Shown here: piece by piece, positions 17,556-26,017 of the stretch
Numbering within the stretch: position 1 is the first letter of the stretch
How the letters are laid out: each line of letters starts with the position of its first letter
Notes under the pieces: generated by a model
The model's input: the letters and a program-made list of their open reading frames with translations, nothing else
The model's database searches: none
Told to the model about the DNA's origin: nothing
Assembly: GCA_004020645.1 (NCBI GenBank)
Contig: SAQL01000018.1
Location: forward strand, 81,539 to 145,538
Origin: Mesorhizobium sp.
GTDB taxonomy: Bacteria > Pseudomonadota > Alphaproteobacteria > Rhizobiales > Rhizobiaceae
Reading direction: 5' to 3'
DNA length: 64,000 nucleotides
Position numbers and translations under genes: made by a program

Positions 17556-18464
17556 ATGCATGTCCATGTCGTCGGCAATGCCTGCGTCGACACGATTTTT
17601 CGCGTCGGCCGCTTCCCTGGCGCTGGCGAGACTTTGAACGCCAGCAGCTACGCCGACGGCCTCGGCGGCAAGGGAGCAAACCAGGCGATTGCTGCCGCGC
17701 GCACGGGTGCTGCGGTGACGTTTTGGACGGCGCTCGGCAAGGACCGCGCAGGCACATGGATCAGGAGCCGCCTCGACAGGGAGTTGTCCGACCTCGAGGC
17801 GATTGAATTCGACCTGCCAAGTGACCGCTCGACCATCGTCATTGAGGCCGGCGGCGAGAACTTCATCGTCAGCGGCGTCGCCTGCAGCGGGGCGTTCGAT
17901 CCGATCGCGCAAACCGCACTGGCGCGCCGGATTGCGTTTGACGACATCGTTGTCTGCCAAGGAAACCTGCCAGGCGCCGCGATAGATGCCTGCCTGCGGG
18001 CGGCACAGGAAAATGGCGCACGCACGGTGCTCAACGCCAGCCCTATCGATGCGGCGGCTCTGCCTGACTTGCGTCTGGCGCAGGTGTTGGTGGTGAATCA
18101 ATCCGAGGCGAAAGCACTGACCGGCCAGGGCGATATGGCAGCCGCGGCCGGCGCGCTGGCGGCCAAAGGCGCCGGGACAGTCGTGATCACGCTTGGCGCG
18201 GAAGGTTGTCTTGTGCTTGGCCCGAACCAAGCAGGACCGCTTCGCTTGCCGGCGCCACGCGTCGAGGCGCTCGACACCAGCGGTGCCGGCGATGTTTTTT
18301 GCGGCTGTCTGGCCGGCGGGCTTGCCCAGGGCATGTCGCTTACCTCGGCACTGAAATTCGCGCTCGCGGCCGCGGCAATTGCGGTGACTCGCCCGGGCAC
18401 ACTGATATCCTGTCCTTCCGCGTCTGAAATGGCGGCGCTCATCAATCAAACGGAGCTCTCATGA
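17556..18464 (+). CDS. PfkB/ribokinase-family sugar kinase
   Basis: 302 residues. It has the sugar-binding GGKGAN motif (37-42) and the ATP/anion-hole motif DTSGAGDVF (240-248) with catalytic Asp246. Family members phosphorylate ribose, fructose, tagatose, nucleosides and related compounds; the substrate here should be the imported sugar or its hydrolysis product. It starts three bases after the preceding stop and its stop overlaps the start of the BtpA gene by four bases (ATGA). Confidence 0.9.
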   Translation: MHVHVVGNACVDTIFRVGRFPGAGETLNASSYADGLGGKGANQAIAAARTGAAVTFWTALGKDRAGTWIRSRLDRELSDLEAIEFDLPSDRSTIVIEAGGENFIVSGVACSGAFDPIAQTALARRIAFDDIVVCQGNLPGAAIDACLRAAQENGARTVLNASPIDAAALPDLRLAQVLVVNQSEAKALTGQGDMAAAAGALAAKGAGTVVITLGAEGCLVLGPNQAGPLRLPAPRVEALDTSGAGDVFCGCLAGGLAQGMSLTSALKFALAAAAIAVTRPGTLISCPSASEMAALINQTELS

Positions 18465-19291
18465 CCCAACTCGGCCAATCGGGCGGCGACGCGCTCGTAG
18501 AACTTTTCGGCCGCACCAAGGTGGTGATCGGCGTCGTTCACCTTGCGCCGCTTCCTGGCGCGCCGCGCTATGACGGCGAGGCTGTCGATGCGATCTATCA
18601 GCGCGGGCTCGATGATGCGAGGTCCTATCTCGATGGCGGATGCGACGGCGTGATCGTCGAGAACCATGGCGACATCCCCTTTGCCAAACCTGACGATATC
18701 GGACCGGAGACAGCGGCCTATATGGCGGTCGTTTCCGACCGTATCCGTCGCGAACTCGGCAAGCCGGTCGGCATCAATGTGCTCGCTAACGCCGCGATCC
18801 CGGCCCTTGCGATCGCCAGTGCCGCTGGCGCAGGCTTCATCCGCGTCAATCAATGGGCGAATGCCTATGTCGCCAACGAGGGCTTTGTCGAGGGCGAGTC
18901 GGGTCGAGCAGCACGCTACCGCGCCAGGCTGCGCGCCCACGGCATCCGTATTTTCGCCGATGCTCATGTCAAACATGGCGCTCATGCGATCGTTGCCGAC
19001 CGCCCGATGGAGGAACTGGTCAAGGATCTGGTTTTCTTCGACGCCGACGCCATCATTGCGACCGGTCAGCGCACCGGGCACGCTGCGGATCTGAGCTATA
19101 TCCGCATGATCAAAGAGGCTGCCGGCCTACCGACGCTGGTCGGCAGCGGTGTGACGTCCGATAATGCAAACGATATTCTTGGCGTCGTCGATGGCGTCAT
19201 CATCGCCAGCGCACTGAAGCACGACGGCGTCTGGTGGAACCAGGTCGACCCCGCCCGCGTAAAGACGTTCATGGCCGGGCTGAGGCGATGA
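18461..19291 (+). CDS. BtpA/SgcQ-family TIM-barrel protein
   Basis: 276 residues. KVVIGVVHLAPLPGAPRYDG, DGVIVENHGDIPF, INVLANAAIPALAIA and PTLVGSGVTSDN are the BtpA/SgcQ signature segments (COG0434). The enzymatic activity of most members is not settled. E. coli SgcQ is encoded in a sugar-related cluster; BtpA itself affects photosystem I in cyanobacteria. Here the gene is fused into a sugar operon with a PfkB kinase, so an aldolase-, epimerase- or phosphate-ester-acting role on a sugar phosphate is plausible. The stop overlaps a further ATG (TGATG in the order ATGA). Confidence 0.85.
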   Translation: MTQLGQSGGDALVELFGRTKVVIGVVHLAPLPGAPRYDGEAVDAIYQRGLDDARSYLDGGCDGVIVENHGDIPFAKPDDIGPETAAYMAVVSDRIRRELGKPVGINVLANAAIPALAIASAAGAGFIRVNQWANAYVANEGFVEGESGRAARYRARLRAHGIRIFADAHVKHGAHAIVADRPMEELVKDLVFFDADAIIATGQRTGHAADLSYIRMIKEAAGLPTLVGSGVTSDNANDILGVVDGVIIASALKHDGVWWNQVDPARVKTFMAGLRR

Positions 19292-19437
19292 TCGAGCCGT
19301 TGGGACAAGCGATCATCGATTATGTCGCTTCGCCCGGGGCTTACCTAAAGAAGGGCTTACTTACAGAAGGGGCTGACCTACAGAGCGGATCCGGCTGCTC
19401 CGAAGCTGTGAGGCTCCGAATGGAGCCAGTCATGTAG
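19288..19437 (+). pseudogene. Short coupled ORF, likely truncated last gene of the sugar operon
   Basis: The ATG at 19288 overlaps the BtpA stop (ATGA), exactly as other gene junctions of this operon. The product of 49 codons begins MIEPLGQAIIDYVASPGAYL, which looks like the N-terminal helix of a normal protein. It then turns into low-complexity sequence made of about three imperfect copies of a GGGCTTACCTA-like unit (19337-19383) and stops at 19437. I cannot name the parent family. A recombination or deletion that removed the rest of the gene is the likely explanation. Confidence 0.4.
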
Positions 19438-19866
19438 GCATAGCCGGTCATGGTGGAAGGTAGCTGGCGCCGTCGCGGATGCAAGCGCCATTCTGGCCCG
19501 CTGCATTCTTCGGCTGACGTCACGGCATGGATCCCAGGGTCTGCGCCGCGTCGCTTCGCTCCTTGCTCCGCCCTGGGATGACGAAGGCGCGGGGGCTTAC
19601 GGCTAATCGAATCGCAAAATATGGAGATTGGCGGCTGGAGGCCGGCCGGCAACGTCCGTCGACAATCCCGTTTCAGGCTCAGTCCAAGAACCAAGTCCTC
19701 TGTGCAGGGGAACAGCCGATAGAGCGACTGCTTGCAACAGTTCCCAAAAAATTCAACCGATACTGTTGATGCCACTGTATTAATTGCGAAATTTAAGCAG
19801 ACTGCGGATCGAGGCACTGGATCGTGGATGAAGAAAGGTGCGGCAACGACGACCCGCAGGCCGCAG
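19438..19866. other. Gene-free stretch with a palindromic intergenic repeat
   Basis: 429 bases between the sugar operon and the convergent lpsL-like gene. No ORF with family features on either strand. It holds the ATCCCAGGG/CCCTGGGAT palindromic element (separate entry) and AT-richer sequence near 19740-19800. Confidence 0.4.
19531..19579. repeat. Palindromic intergenic element ATCCCAGGG...CCCTGGGAT
   Basis: Perfect 9-base inverted repeat (19531-19539 and 19571-19579) with a GC-rich 31-base centre containing repeated CGCTTCGCTCCTTGCTCCG-like sequence. Elements with these arms followed by GACGAAGG are common between genes in Mesorhizobium and other alphaproteobacteria. They are probably mobile or selfish small palindromes without coding capacity. 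Only one copy is in this window. Confidence 0.6.
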
Positions 19867-20856
19867 TCACCTTGTCGTTGATCCCGCAACCCATTCGGAC
19901 CGATACCAGTCGACGAATTTCTTCAGCCCATCTTCGATCGAAACGCTCGGCTTGAAGCCGAAATCGCGCTCCATAGCGGTCATGTCGGCATAGGTCCGCT
20001 CGACGTCGCTGCTCTGCATCGGCTCGCTGTGGCGGGTCGCCTTTATACCGAGCAGTTTTTCCAGAGTGTCGATGAAATCGCCCAGCCGCACCGGCCGGTT
20101 GTTGCCGACATTGTAGAGCCTGCTCGGCGGAACTTCAGCCGATGGCGGCTTGTCGAGCACGGCAACGACTGCCCTCACCACATCGTCAACATAGGTGAAG
20201 TCCCGCCACATCTCGCCATTGTTGAACACCCGGATCGGCTTGCCCTCGAGCATCGCCTTGGTGAATATCCAATAAGCCATATCAGGCCGGCCCCAGGGGC
20301 CGTAGACGGTGAAAAACCGCAAGCCGGTCTGCGGCACCCCGAAGAGATGGGCGTAGGTGTGGCTCATCAATTCATCTGATTTCTTGGTGGCGGCGTAGAG
20401 CGAGACGGGGCTGTCGACCTGATCGGTCTCGCTGAACGGCACCTTGCGATTGCCGCCATAGACCGAGCTCGACGAGGCATAGACCAGGTGCTCGAACGAG
20501 GGCTGCGCGCGACAGAATTCGAGCATCTCGAGATGGCCCACGACATTGGAACGGACATAGAGTCTCGGATTTTCGAGTGAATGGCGCACACCCGCCTGAG
20601 CGGCGAGATGGACGACCCTGGCTATCCCTTGCCCGCCAAAAGCGGCGGCAAGAGCGCCCTGTTCGGCGATGTCGATCTGGCGAAATGAAAAAGCCTTGTG
20701 AGGCTGCAAGCTGGCGAGACGCCCCTTTTTGAGCGCCAGGTCGTAATAGTCGTTCATATTGTCGACGCCGACGACCGCTTCTCCCCTGCTCAGCAGATGA
20801 TGGCAAACATGGCTGCCGATGAATCCCGCGGCTCCGGTGACAAGTACTGGCAACAA
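19867..20856 (-). CDS. lpsL: UDP-glucuronate 4-epimerase (LpsL/CapI-like)
   Basis: About 329 residues. VTGAAGFIGSHV is the NAD-binding loop; SSSSVYGGNRKVPF and SLYAATKKSDELM hold the catalytic Ser and Tyr-x-x-x-Lys; FFTVYGPWGRPDMAYW is characteristic of UDP-glucuronate/galacturonate epimerases. The enzyme supplies UDP-galacturonate for LPS or capsule. I place the start at a TTG pair (20856/20853), four bases after GGAG, which gives the usual short lead (LLPVLVTG). A GTG at 20880 would add eight atypical residues and lacks a ribosome site. It is the only gene on this transcript that I can see. Confidence 0.85.
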   Translation of the reverse strand: MLPVLVTGAAGFIGSHVCHHLLSRGEAVVGVDNMNDYYDLALKKGRLASLQPHKAFSFRQIDIAEQGALAAAFGGQGIARVVHLAAQAGVRHSLENPRLYVRSNVVGHLEMLEFCRAQPSFEHLVYASSSSVYGGNRKVPFSETDQVDSPVSLYAATKKSDELMSHTYAHLFGVPQTGLRFFTVYGPWGRPDMAYWIFTKAMLEGKPIRVFNNGEMWRDFTYVDDVVRAVVAVLDKPPSAEVPPSRLYNVGNNRPVRLGDFIDTLEKLLGIKATRHSEPMQSSDVERTYADMTAMERDFGFKPSVSIEDGLKKFVDWYRSEWVAGSTTR

Positions 20857-21025
20857 GGTTCTCCATGCATATGCTGGCACATGACCGCGAATCGAGATCG
20901 ATTTCGGAAAGGATCATGCGCAATATCAAAACGCTGCATCCGCATCAACGGAACCGACCTAGTCCAATTCGTGCTATAGTCGAAAGCCCCAACAGGCGCT
21001 ACCGACAACCCATACTGTCGCCGCT

Positions 21026-24000
21026 TCAGCTCGCCTCGCGCAGGGCCTCGGCCGCCTGCAGGTCGACCGACACGAGCTGGCTCACGCCCTGCTCGGCCAT
21101 GGTGACCCCGAACAGCCGGTTCATGCGCGCCATGGTGATCGGGTTGTGCGTGATGATCACGAAGCGCGTCTCGGTGGTGGCGGCCATTTCGTCCATCAGA
21201 TTGCAGAAACGCTCGACATTGTGATCATCGAGCGGTGCGTCGACCTCATCGAGCACGCAGATCGGTGCGGGATTGGTCAGGAACACGGCGAAGATCAGCG
21301 ACATCGCTGTCAACGCCTGCTCGCCGCCGGAAAGCAGCGTCATCGTCTGCGGCTTCTTGCCGGGCGGCCGCGCAAGGATTTCGAGGCCGGCCTCGAGCGG
21401 GTCGTCGGACTCGATCAGTTGCAGTTCCGCCGTGCCGCCGCCGAACAGATGCGAAAACAGCCGCTGGAAATGGCCATTGACCACGTCGAAGGCGGCCAGC
21501 AGCCGTTCGCGGCCTTCGCGGTTCAGGCTCTGGATCGCCTGCCGCAGCTTGCGGATCGCCTCGATGATGTCCTCGCGTTCGGAAACGATCGTCTCCAGCC
21601 GGTCGGACAGTTCCTTCTGTTCTTCCTCGGCGCGCAGATTGACGGCGCCCAGCCGCTCGCGCTCGATCTTCAGCCGGTCGAGCTGACGCTCGATCTCAGT
21701 CATCTCCGGCATCAGACTGTCTGCCTCCAGGCCGGTGTGGCGGATGACCAGATGCGGCGGCGTGTTCAGCGTCTCCTGGATGCGCGCCTCCACCTCGAGC
21801 CGCCTTTCATCGGCAGCGGTCAGGCGCTCTTCGGCGCGGACGCGGGTTTCGCGCGCCTCGGCCAGCGACTGGATCGCTGATGTCGCGGCCTTATCCAGTT
21901 CGGCCTGCTTGTTCTCCGCTTCCTGCAAACGATCGCCAGCGGCCTGGCGCAGGCTTTCGGCCTCGGCAAGCTGCGACAGCAAAGCGCGCCGCTTGGCATC
22001 CATCTCGTCGGGTGCGTCGGCCAGTCTTTCGCGCTCGGCCTCGGCCTCGGCCTTGCGTTCGCCGAGCGCTGCGATCTGCGTCGAGGCGTTTTCGGCGCGC
22101 TCCAGCCAGTTGCGGCGTTCCGCGCCGATGGCGTCGAGGCGGCGCATACGCGCCTCGGCTTCCCGCCTCAAGCCTTCATGGACGGCGCGGGCATCGGCAA
22201 GGGTGGCGCGGTCGCGAGCGACGTTGGCGGCCGACTGTTCGAGCTGCAACTGCAGATCACCGAGATCGGGAGCGCTTTGCAGCAGCATCTCCGCCTCGAC
22301 GAACGCCGCAGCCGTCTCTTCATGGCTGTCGACGATGCGCGCGCGCGCCTCATCAAGTGCGGCGCGTCGGCTCGACAGCTCGCCGCCGGCCTTCTCGGCC
22401 TCGGCCAGCACGTTGCGGGCGGCGTCCAACCCATGCTGGGCATCACGCCCGGCTTGACGAGCGTTGCGCTCGGCCTCGCTCGCCTGGGCAAGCGCCTGCT
22501 CGGCATGGGCAAGGGCTTCTTCGGCCTGGCGCAGGATGCGGGTCGCGTGGACCGCCTCGGCATCGAGCTCGGCCAGTCTGTTTTTCTGCGCCAGCCGCTG
22601 CGCTGCCGCGGTCGGCGCGTCGGCGCTGGCGGTGAGCCCGTCCCAGCGCCAGAGTGCACCTTCGCGGCTGACCAGCCGCTGCCCGGGTGAAAGCTGCGAC
22701 TGCAGCCGTCTTCCGTCAGCAGCGTCGACGATGCCGATCTGCGCCAATCGGCGGGCCAGTTGCGCCGGCGCGCGGACCACACTGGCAAGGCTCTTGATGC
22801 CTTCGGGCAAAGCGGCGTCGCCGGGCCGGACCTCGCTTTGGCCCCAATGCACCGGCGCGCTGCGGTCGAGCGGCACGTCGAGATCCTCGCCAAGAGCCGC
22901 GCCCAGCGCCGTCTCATAGCCGCGCTCGACGCTGATCTGCTCCAGGACGGAGGGGAAGAGGTCGCCACTCGCGGCATTCAGGATCTTGGCCAGCGTGCGA
23001 GCCTCGGTTTCGATCCGCGCCAGCTCGGCCTTTGCATCCTGAACCGGCGGGCGGGCGGCACTTTCCGCCGTGCGCGCCTCGGCGACGGCCTGTTCGGTGG
23101 CGATCGCCGCGGCTTCGGTCTCCTCGAGCAGCGCCACGGTCTGTTCGACCAGAAGCTGCTTCTCGGCGGGATCGGGCAGGCCGGCGACCCTGGAGGCAAT
23201 ATCGGACAATTCTCGGTCGACATCGGCGAGCTGGCGGGCGAAACGGTCGCGGCGCTCAGCGGTGTCGCGCAGCGTTCGTTCGATCTGGTTGCGGGAGGCG
23301 GCGGCCTCCGCCCGTTCGGCGGTCAGCCCGGCGAGTTTGGCTTCACTGGCGGCAAGCGTCGACGCCGCCTGTTCGACCGCCGCGCGGGTGCTGGCCTCGC
23401 GGTCGGCGGCGCCGGCGTTCTCGGCGTTGAGCGCGGCTTCTTCGGCGGCGAGGCGTTCAAGAATATCCGCATTGTCGCGGACCATCCGCTTCTCGCGGAC
23501 GATGTCGCCGTCGAGCTGCTGGAGCCGGCGGTCGAGTTCCAGTTGGCGGGCGCGGATGCGGCCCGCTTCTTCCTCGATCTGCGTCTTGGCGATCGACAGG
23601 CGCTGGAAGGCGGCAGCGGCGGCGGCTTCCGCGTCGCGCAGCTCCGGCAACCGGTGGGCGCCGATCCCTTGCTCCCTGGCGGCAGCCATCTGGGCGGCGG
23701 CGCGATCGCCGACCAGTGCCGTGGCAATCGCCAGCGCCGAGCGCGCCTCGCCTTCCTGTGTCTTGGCCAGCGTCCAGCGCAGATGCAGCAGTGTCGCTTC
23801 AGCCTTGCGGATATCGGCCGACAGGTTCTTGAAGCGCGAGGCCTGGCGGGCCTGGCGCTTCAGGCTTTCGATCTGGCTTTCCAGCTCGCCCACGACATCG
23901 TCCAGCCGTTCCAGATTTTGTTCTGCCGCCTTCAGACGCAGTTCGGCCTCGTGGCGGCGTGTGTGCAGACCCGAAATTCCGGCCGCCTCTTCCAGCAGGG

Positions 24001-24484
24001 CGCGGCGCGCCTGCGGCTTGGCCTGGATCAGCTCGCCGATGCGGCCCTGCCCGACCATCGAGGGCGAGCGAGCGCCGGTCGATTGGTCTGCGAAAAGCAG
24101 CTGTACGTCCTTGGCGCGGGCTTCCTTGCCGTTGATGCGGTAGAGCGAACCCGCCTCGCGCTCGATGCGGCGCGAAACCTGCAACTCGTCCGCGTCGTTG
24201 AAGGCCGAGGGCGCGCTACGGTCGCTGTTGTCGAGGAAAAGCGTGACCTCAGCGGTGTTGCGGGCCGGACGCGTTCCAGAACCGGAAAAGATGACGTCGT
24301 CCATGCCGGACGCGCGCATGTTCTTGTACGAGCTTTCGCCCATCACCCAGCGCAGCGCCTCGACGAGGTTCGACTTGCCGCAGCCGTTCGGCCCGACGAT
24401 GCCGGTCAGGCCGCGTTCGATGACGAACTCACCGGGTTCGACGAAGGACTTGAAACCGAGCAGGCGGAGGCGCGAAAACTTCAT
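21026..24484 (-). CDS. smc: SMC chromosome segregation ATPase
   Basis: 1152 residues. Walker A GPNGCGKSN (31-39) in the N-terminal head; long coiled coils rich in Ala, Glu and Arg; a hinge around residues 510-640; then the C-terminal head with the signature LLSGGEQALTAMS and Walker B ICVLDEVDAPLDDHN. It works with ScpA/ScpB to compact and separate chromosomes. The ATG at 24484 gives MKFSRLRLLGFKSF, the standard start; the frame stays open for 22 more codons upstream without a better start. The dense antisense open frames here are composition artefacts. Downstream of the dsbA-like gene on the same strand, as in other rhizobia. Confidence 0.97.
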   Translation of the reverse strand: MKFSRLRLLGFKSFVEPGEFVIERGLTGIVGPNGCGKSNLVEALRWVMGESSYKNMRASGMDDVIFSGSGTRPARNTAEVTLFLDNSDRSAPSAFNDADELQVSRRIEREAGSLYRINGKEARAKDVQLLFADQSTGARSPSMVGQGRIGELIQAKPQARRALLEEAAGISGLHTRRHEAELRLKAAEQNLERLDDVVGELESQIESLKRQARQASRFKNLSADIRKAEATLLHLRWTLAKTQEGEARSALAIATALVGDRAAAQMAAAREQGIGAHRLPELRDAEAAAAAAFQRLSIAKTQIEEEAGRIRARQLELDRRLQQLDGDIVREKRMVRDNADILERLAAEEAALNAENAGAADREASTRAAVEQAASTLAASEAKLAGLTAERAEAAASRNQIERTLRDTAERRDRFARQLADVDRELSDIASRVAGLPDPAEKQLLVEQTVALLEETEAAAIATEQAVAEARTAESAARPPVQDAKAELARIETEARTLAKILNAASGDLFPSVLEQISVERGYETALGAALGEDLDVPLDRSAPVHWGQSEVRPGDAALPEGIKSLASVVRAPAQLARRLAQIGIVDAADGRRLQSQLSPGQRLVSREGALWRWDGLTASADAPTAAAQRLAQKNRLAELDAEAVHATRILRQAEEALAHAEQALAQASEAERNARQAGRDAQHGLDAARNVLAEAEKAGGELSSRRAALDEARARIVDSHEETAAAFVEAEMLLQSAPDLGDLQLQLEQSAANVARDRATLADARAVHEGLRREAEARMRRLDAIGAERRNWLERAENASTQIAALGERKAEAEAERERLADAPDEMDAKRRALLSQLAEAESLRQAAGDRLQEAENKQAELDKAATSAIQSLAEARETRVRAEERLTAADERRLEVEARIQETLNTPPHLVIRHTGLEADSLMPEMTEIERQLDRLKIERERLGAVNLRAEEEQKELSDRLETIVSEREDIIEAIRKLRQAIQSLNREGRERLLAAFDVVNGHFQRLFSHLFGGGTAELQLIESDDPLEAGLEILARPPGKKPQTMTLLSGGEQALTAMSLIFAVFLTNPAPICVLDEVDAPLDDHNVERFCNLMDEMAATTETRFVIITHNPITMARMNRLFGVTMAEQGVSQLVSVDLQAAEALREAS

Positions 24485-24601
24485 TCGCGCCGCCCTATAA
24501 GCGGGTCCCGCAAAAGTATTCCGCGGTGTTGCGAACAGAACCCGCGGCACAACAAAGAGTCGCGCACGCCGAAGCGCAACCGCTTTGGCGCTGCCGAACC
24601 G

Positions 24602-25330
24602 TCAGAGCAGAGGGTCGATAATGGCCGAGATTTCCTCAATCGACAGCGCCCCCTTGTAGGTCTTTCCGTTGATAAAGAAGGTCGGCGTCGAGTCGACCTT
24701 GAATTCATCGGCGCCGCGCTTTTGGACCGATCTCACATCGTCCAGAAGTTTCTGGTCCGTCAAGCAGGCCTCGAAGGACTCCTGTGTAAAACCGGCCATC
24801 TTGGAGATTTGCAGCAGGGCGTCCTTGGTATTGGCGACACCTGCCCAGTTCGCCTGCTGCCTGAACAGAACGTCCACCATCGGGAAATAATTGTCTTTGG
24901 AGCAGCGCGCCAGCATGAAACCAGCCTCGGCGCTCGGGTCGAACGGAAATTCGCGCAGGATAAGGCGGGCCTTGCCGGTATCGATATATTTCGTCTTCAG
25001 CTCCGGGAGGGTGGTTTCGTGGAAATGCGCGCAGTGCGGGCAGGTCATCGAGGCATATTCGACGATGGTGACCTTCGCGTCGTCCTTGCCCAATTGCTCG
25101 TCGGGCAGTGCGCCGGGTTTCAGCAAGGCTGCCATGTCCACCGTGCCCTGGGCCTCAGGCGCCTTGGCCGCGGCCGGAGTGGCCGGCTTCATCGGATCGG
25201 CGGGGGCCGCAGGTTTCACATCCTCCGCCACGGCTTTCTCGCCCGAGTCGCTGCAGGCGGCGAGCAGAGCCACCGCCGGAATGGCGGCCAGCGACGACAG
25301 GAGGTTTCTGCGGGACAAAAGACGGGTCAT
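24602..25330 (-). CDS. DsbA-family thioredoxin-fold lipoprotein
   Basis: 242 residues. A twin-arginine-like RRN, a hydrophobic stretch and a lipobox LLAAC place a lipidated Cys at about residue 26, so the protein is anchored in the periplasm. A Pro/Ala-rich linker leads to a DsbA/thioredoxin domain with the active site CPHC (MTCPHCAHF) and cis-Pro loop STPTFFI. It is a periplasmic oxidoreductase of the BdbD/DsbG-like type. The ATG at 25330 has AGGTG six bases upstream. It precedes smc, with 117 bases between. Confidence 0.9.
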   Translation of the reverse strand: MTRLLSRRNLLSSLAAIPAVALLAACSDSGEKAVAEDVKPAAPADPMKPATPAAAKAPEAQGTVDMAALLKPGALPDEQLGKDDAKVTIVEYASMTCPHCAHFHETTLPELKTKYIDTGKARLILREFPFDPSAEAGFMLARCSKDNYFPMVDVLFRQQANWAGVANTKDALLQISKMAGFTQESFEACLTDQKLLDDVRSVQKRGADEFKVDSTPTFFINGKTYKGALSIEEISAIIDPLL

Positions 25331-25460
25331 ACGAATCACCTGACAATGGTTGGATTTTGCAATGCAAAGGCTAGAAAAGGCGAGAGTTGGCGCGAATTAA
25401 GGCATCGCCGTCCCCATTCCAATCGCCAAATCTTGTGTACGCGATCACGAAAGCGCGAGA

Positions 25461-25961
25461 TTATACTTTCTTTTGACCGAGAATGGTGGCGCCGAGCCGC
25501 TCCAGCGAGGCGCGTAGCCCGTCATCCTCGATCATTCCGACAGTGCCTGACAACTTCACCTTCTCGGCCGCGGTCAGCGGCCGAGAGCTTGGTTTAGGCC
25601 GCCCTTTGTCCACTGTTACCGGCTTTTGCACGATTCTGATCCGGCCGATAGCGTTGAAGCCGAGAAAGGCATTGACCCTGTTGATGATCTCGCCGGTCTC
25701 GTGCTGCAGATGGAGCGCGGCCATGCCTTCGCAGGCGATGACCAGCACCGCCGGCTCGAACGGATCATCTTCATGCATGCGGCGCGGCCACTGGATCTTT
25801 TCAGGGCGCGAGCGGCTGGCAAGCCGCGGCCCGGCAATCTCCTCCCATGACTGGACGAGCCCGATCGACATGCCGGCCCGCTTGCGCAATACCGGATCGA
25901 GAATCTGGGTTGCGAGATCACTCACCGGAACGGGATTGCCGAAGGGCCTTTTCCCTGCCAT
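25461..25961 (-). CDS. dciA: DciA-family (DUF721) replicative helicase loader homolog
   Basis: 166 residues. The N-terminal DUF721 domain has the GLVQSWEEIAGPRLASRSRPEKI segment and ALVIACEG-like LVIACEGMAALHLQHETGEIINRVN; a basic, low-complexity C-terminal tail follows. DciA proteins load DnaB helicase in bacteria that lack DnaC. The ATG at 25961 has GGAG eight bases upstream and gives normal length; longer open sequence upstream lies over the divergent mutY gene. It is divergent from mutY with 56 bases between. Confidence 0.85.
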   Translation of the reverse strand: MAGKRPFGNPVPVSDLATQILDPVLRKRAGMSIGLVQSWEEIAGPRLASRSRPEKIQWPRRMHEDDPFEPAVLVIACEGMAALHLQHETGEIINRVNAFLGFNAIGRIRIVQKPVTVDKGRPKPSSRPLTAAEKVKLSGTVGMIEDDGLRASLERLGATILGQKKV

Positions 25962-26017
25962 GTGCGTTTCTCCAGTCACGACCTTCACCACGCATCGGTT
26001 AGGCCAGTCCTCGATCA

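Noticed and set aside
22760..25597. 945-codon open frame opposite smc and the dsbA-like gene
   Set aside because: It is an antisense artefact of GC-rich coding DNA. The minus-strand proteins have complete motifs, and the antisense frame has none and a composition of low complexity.
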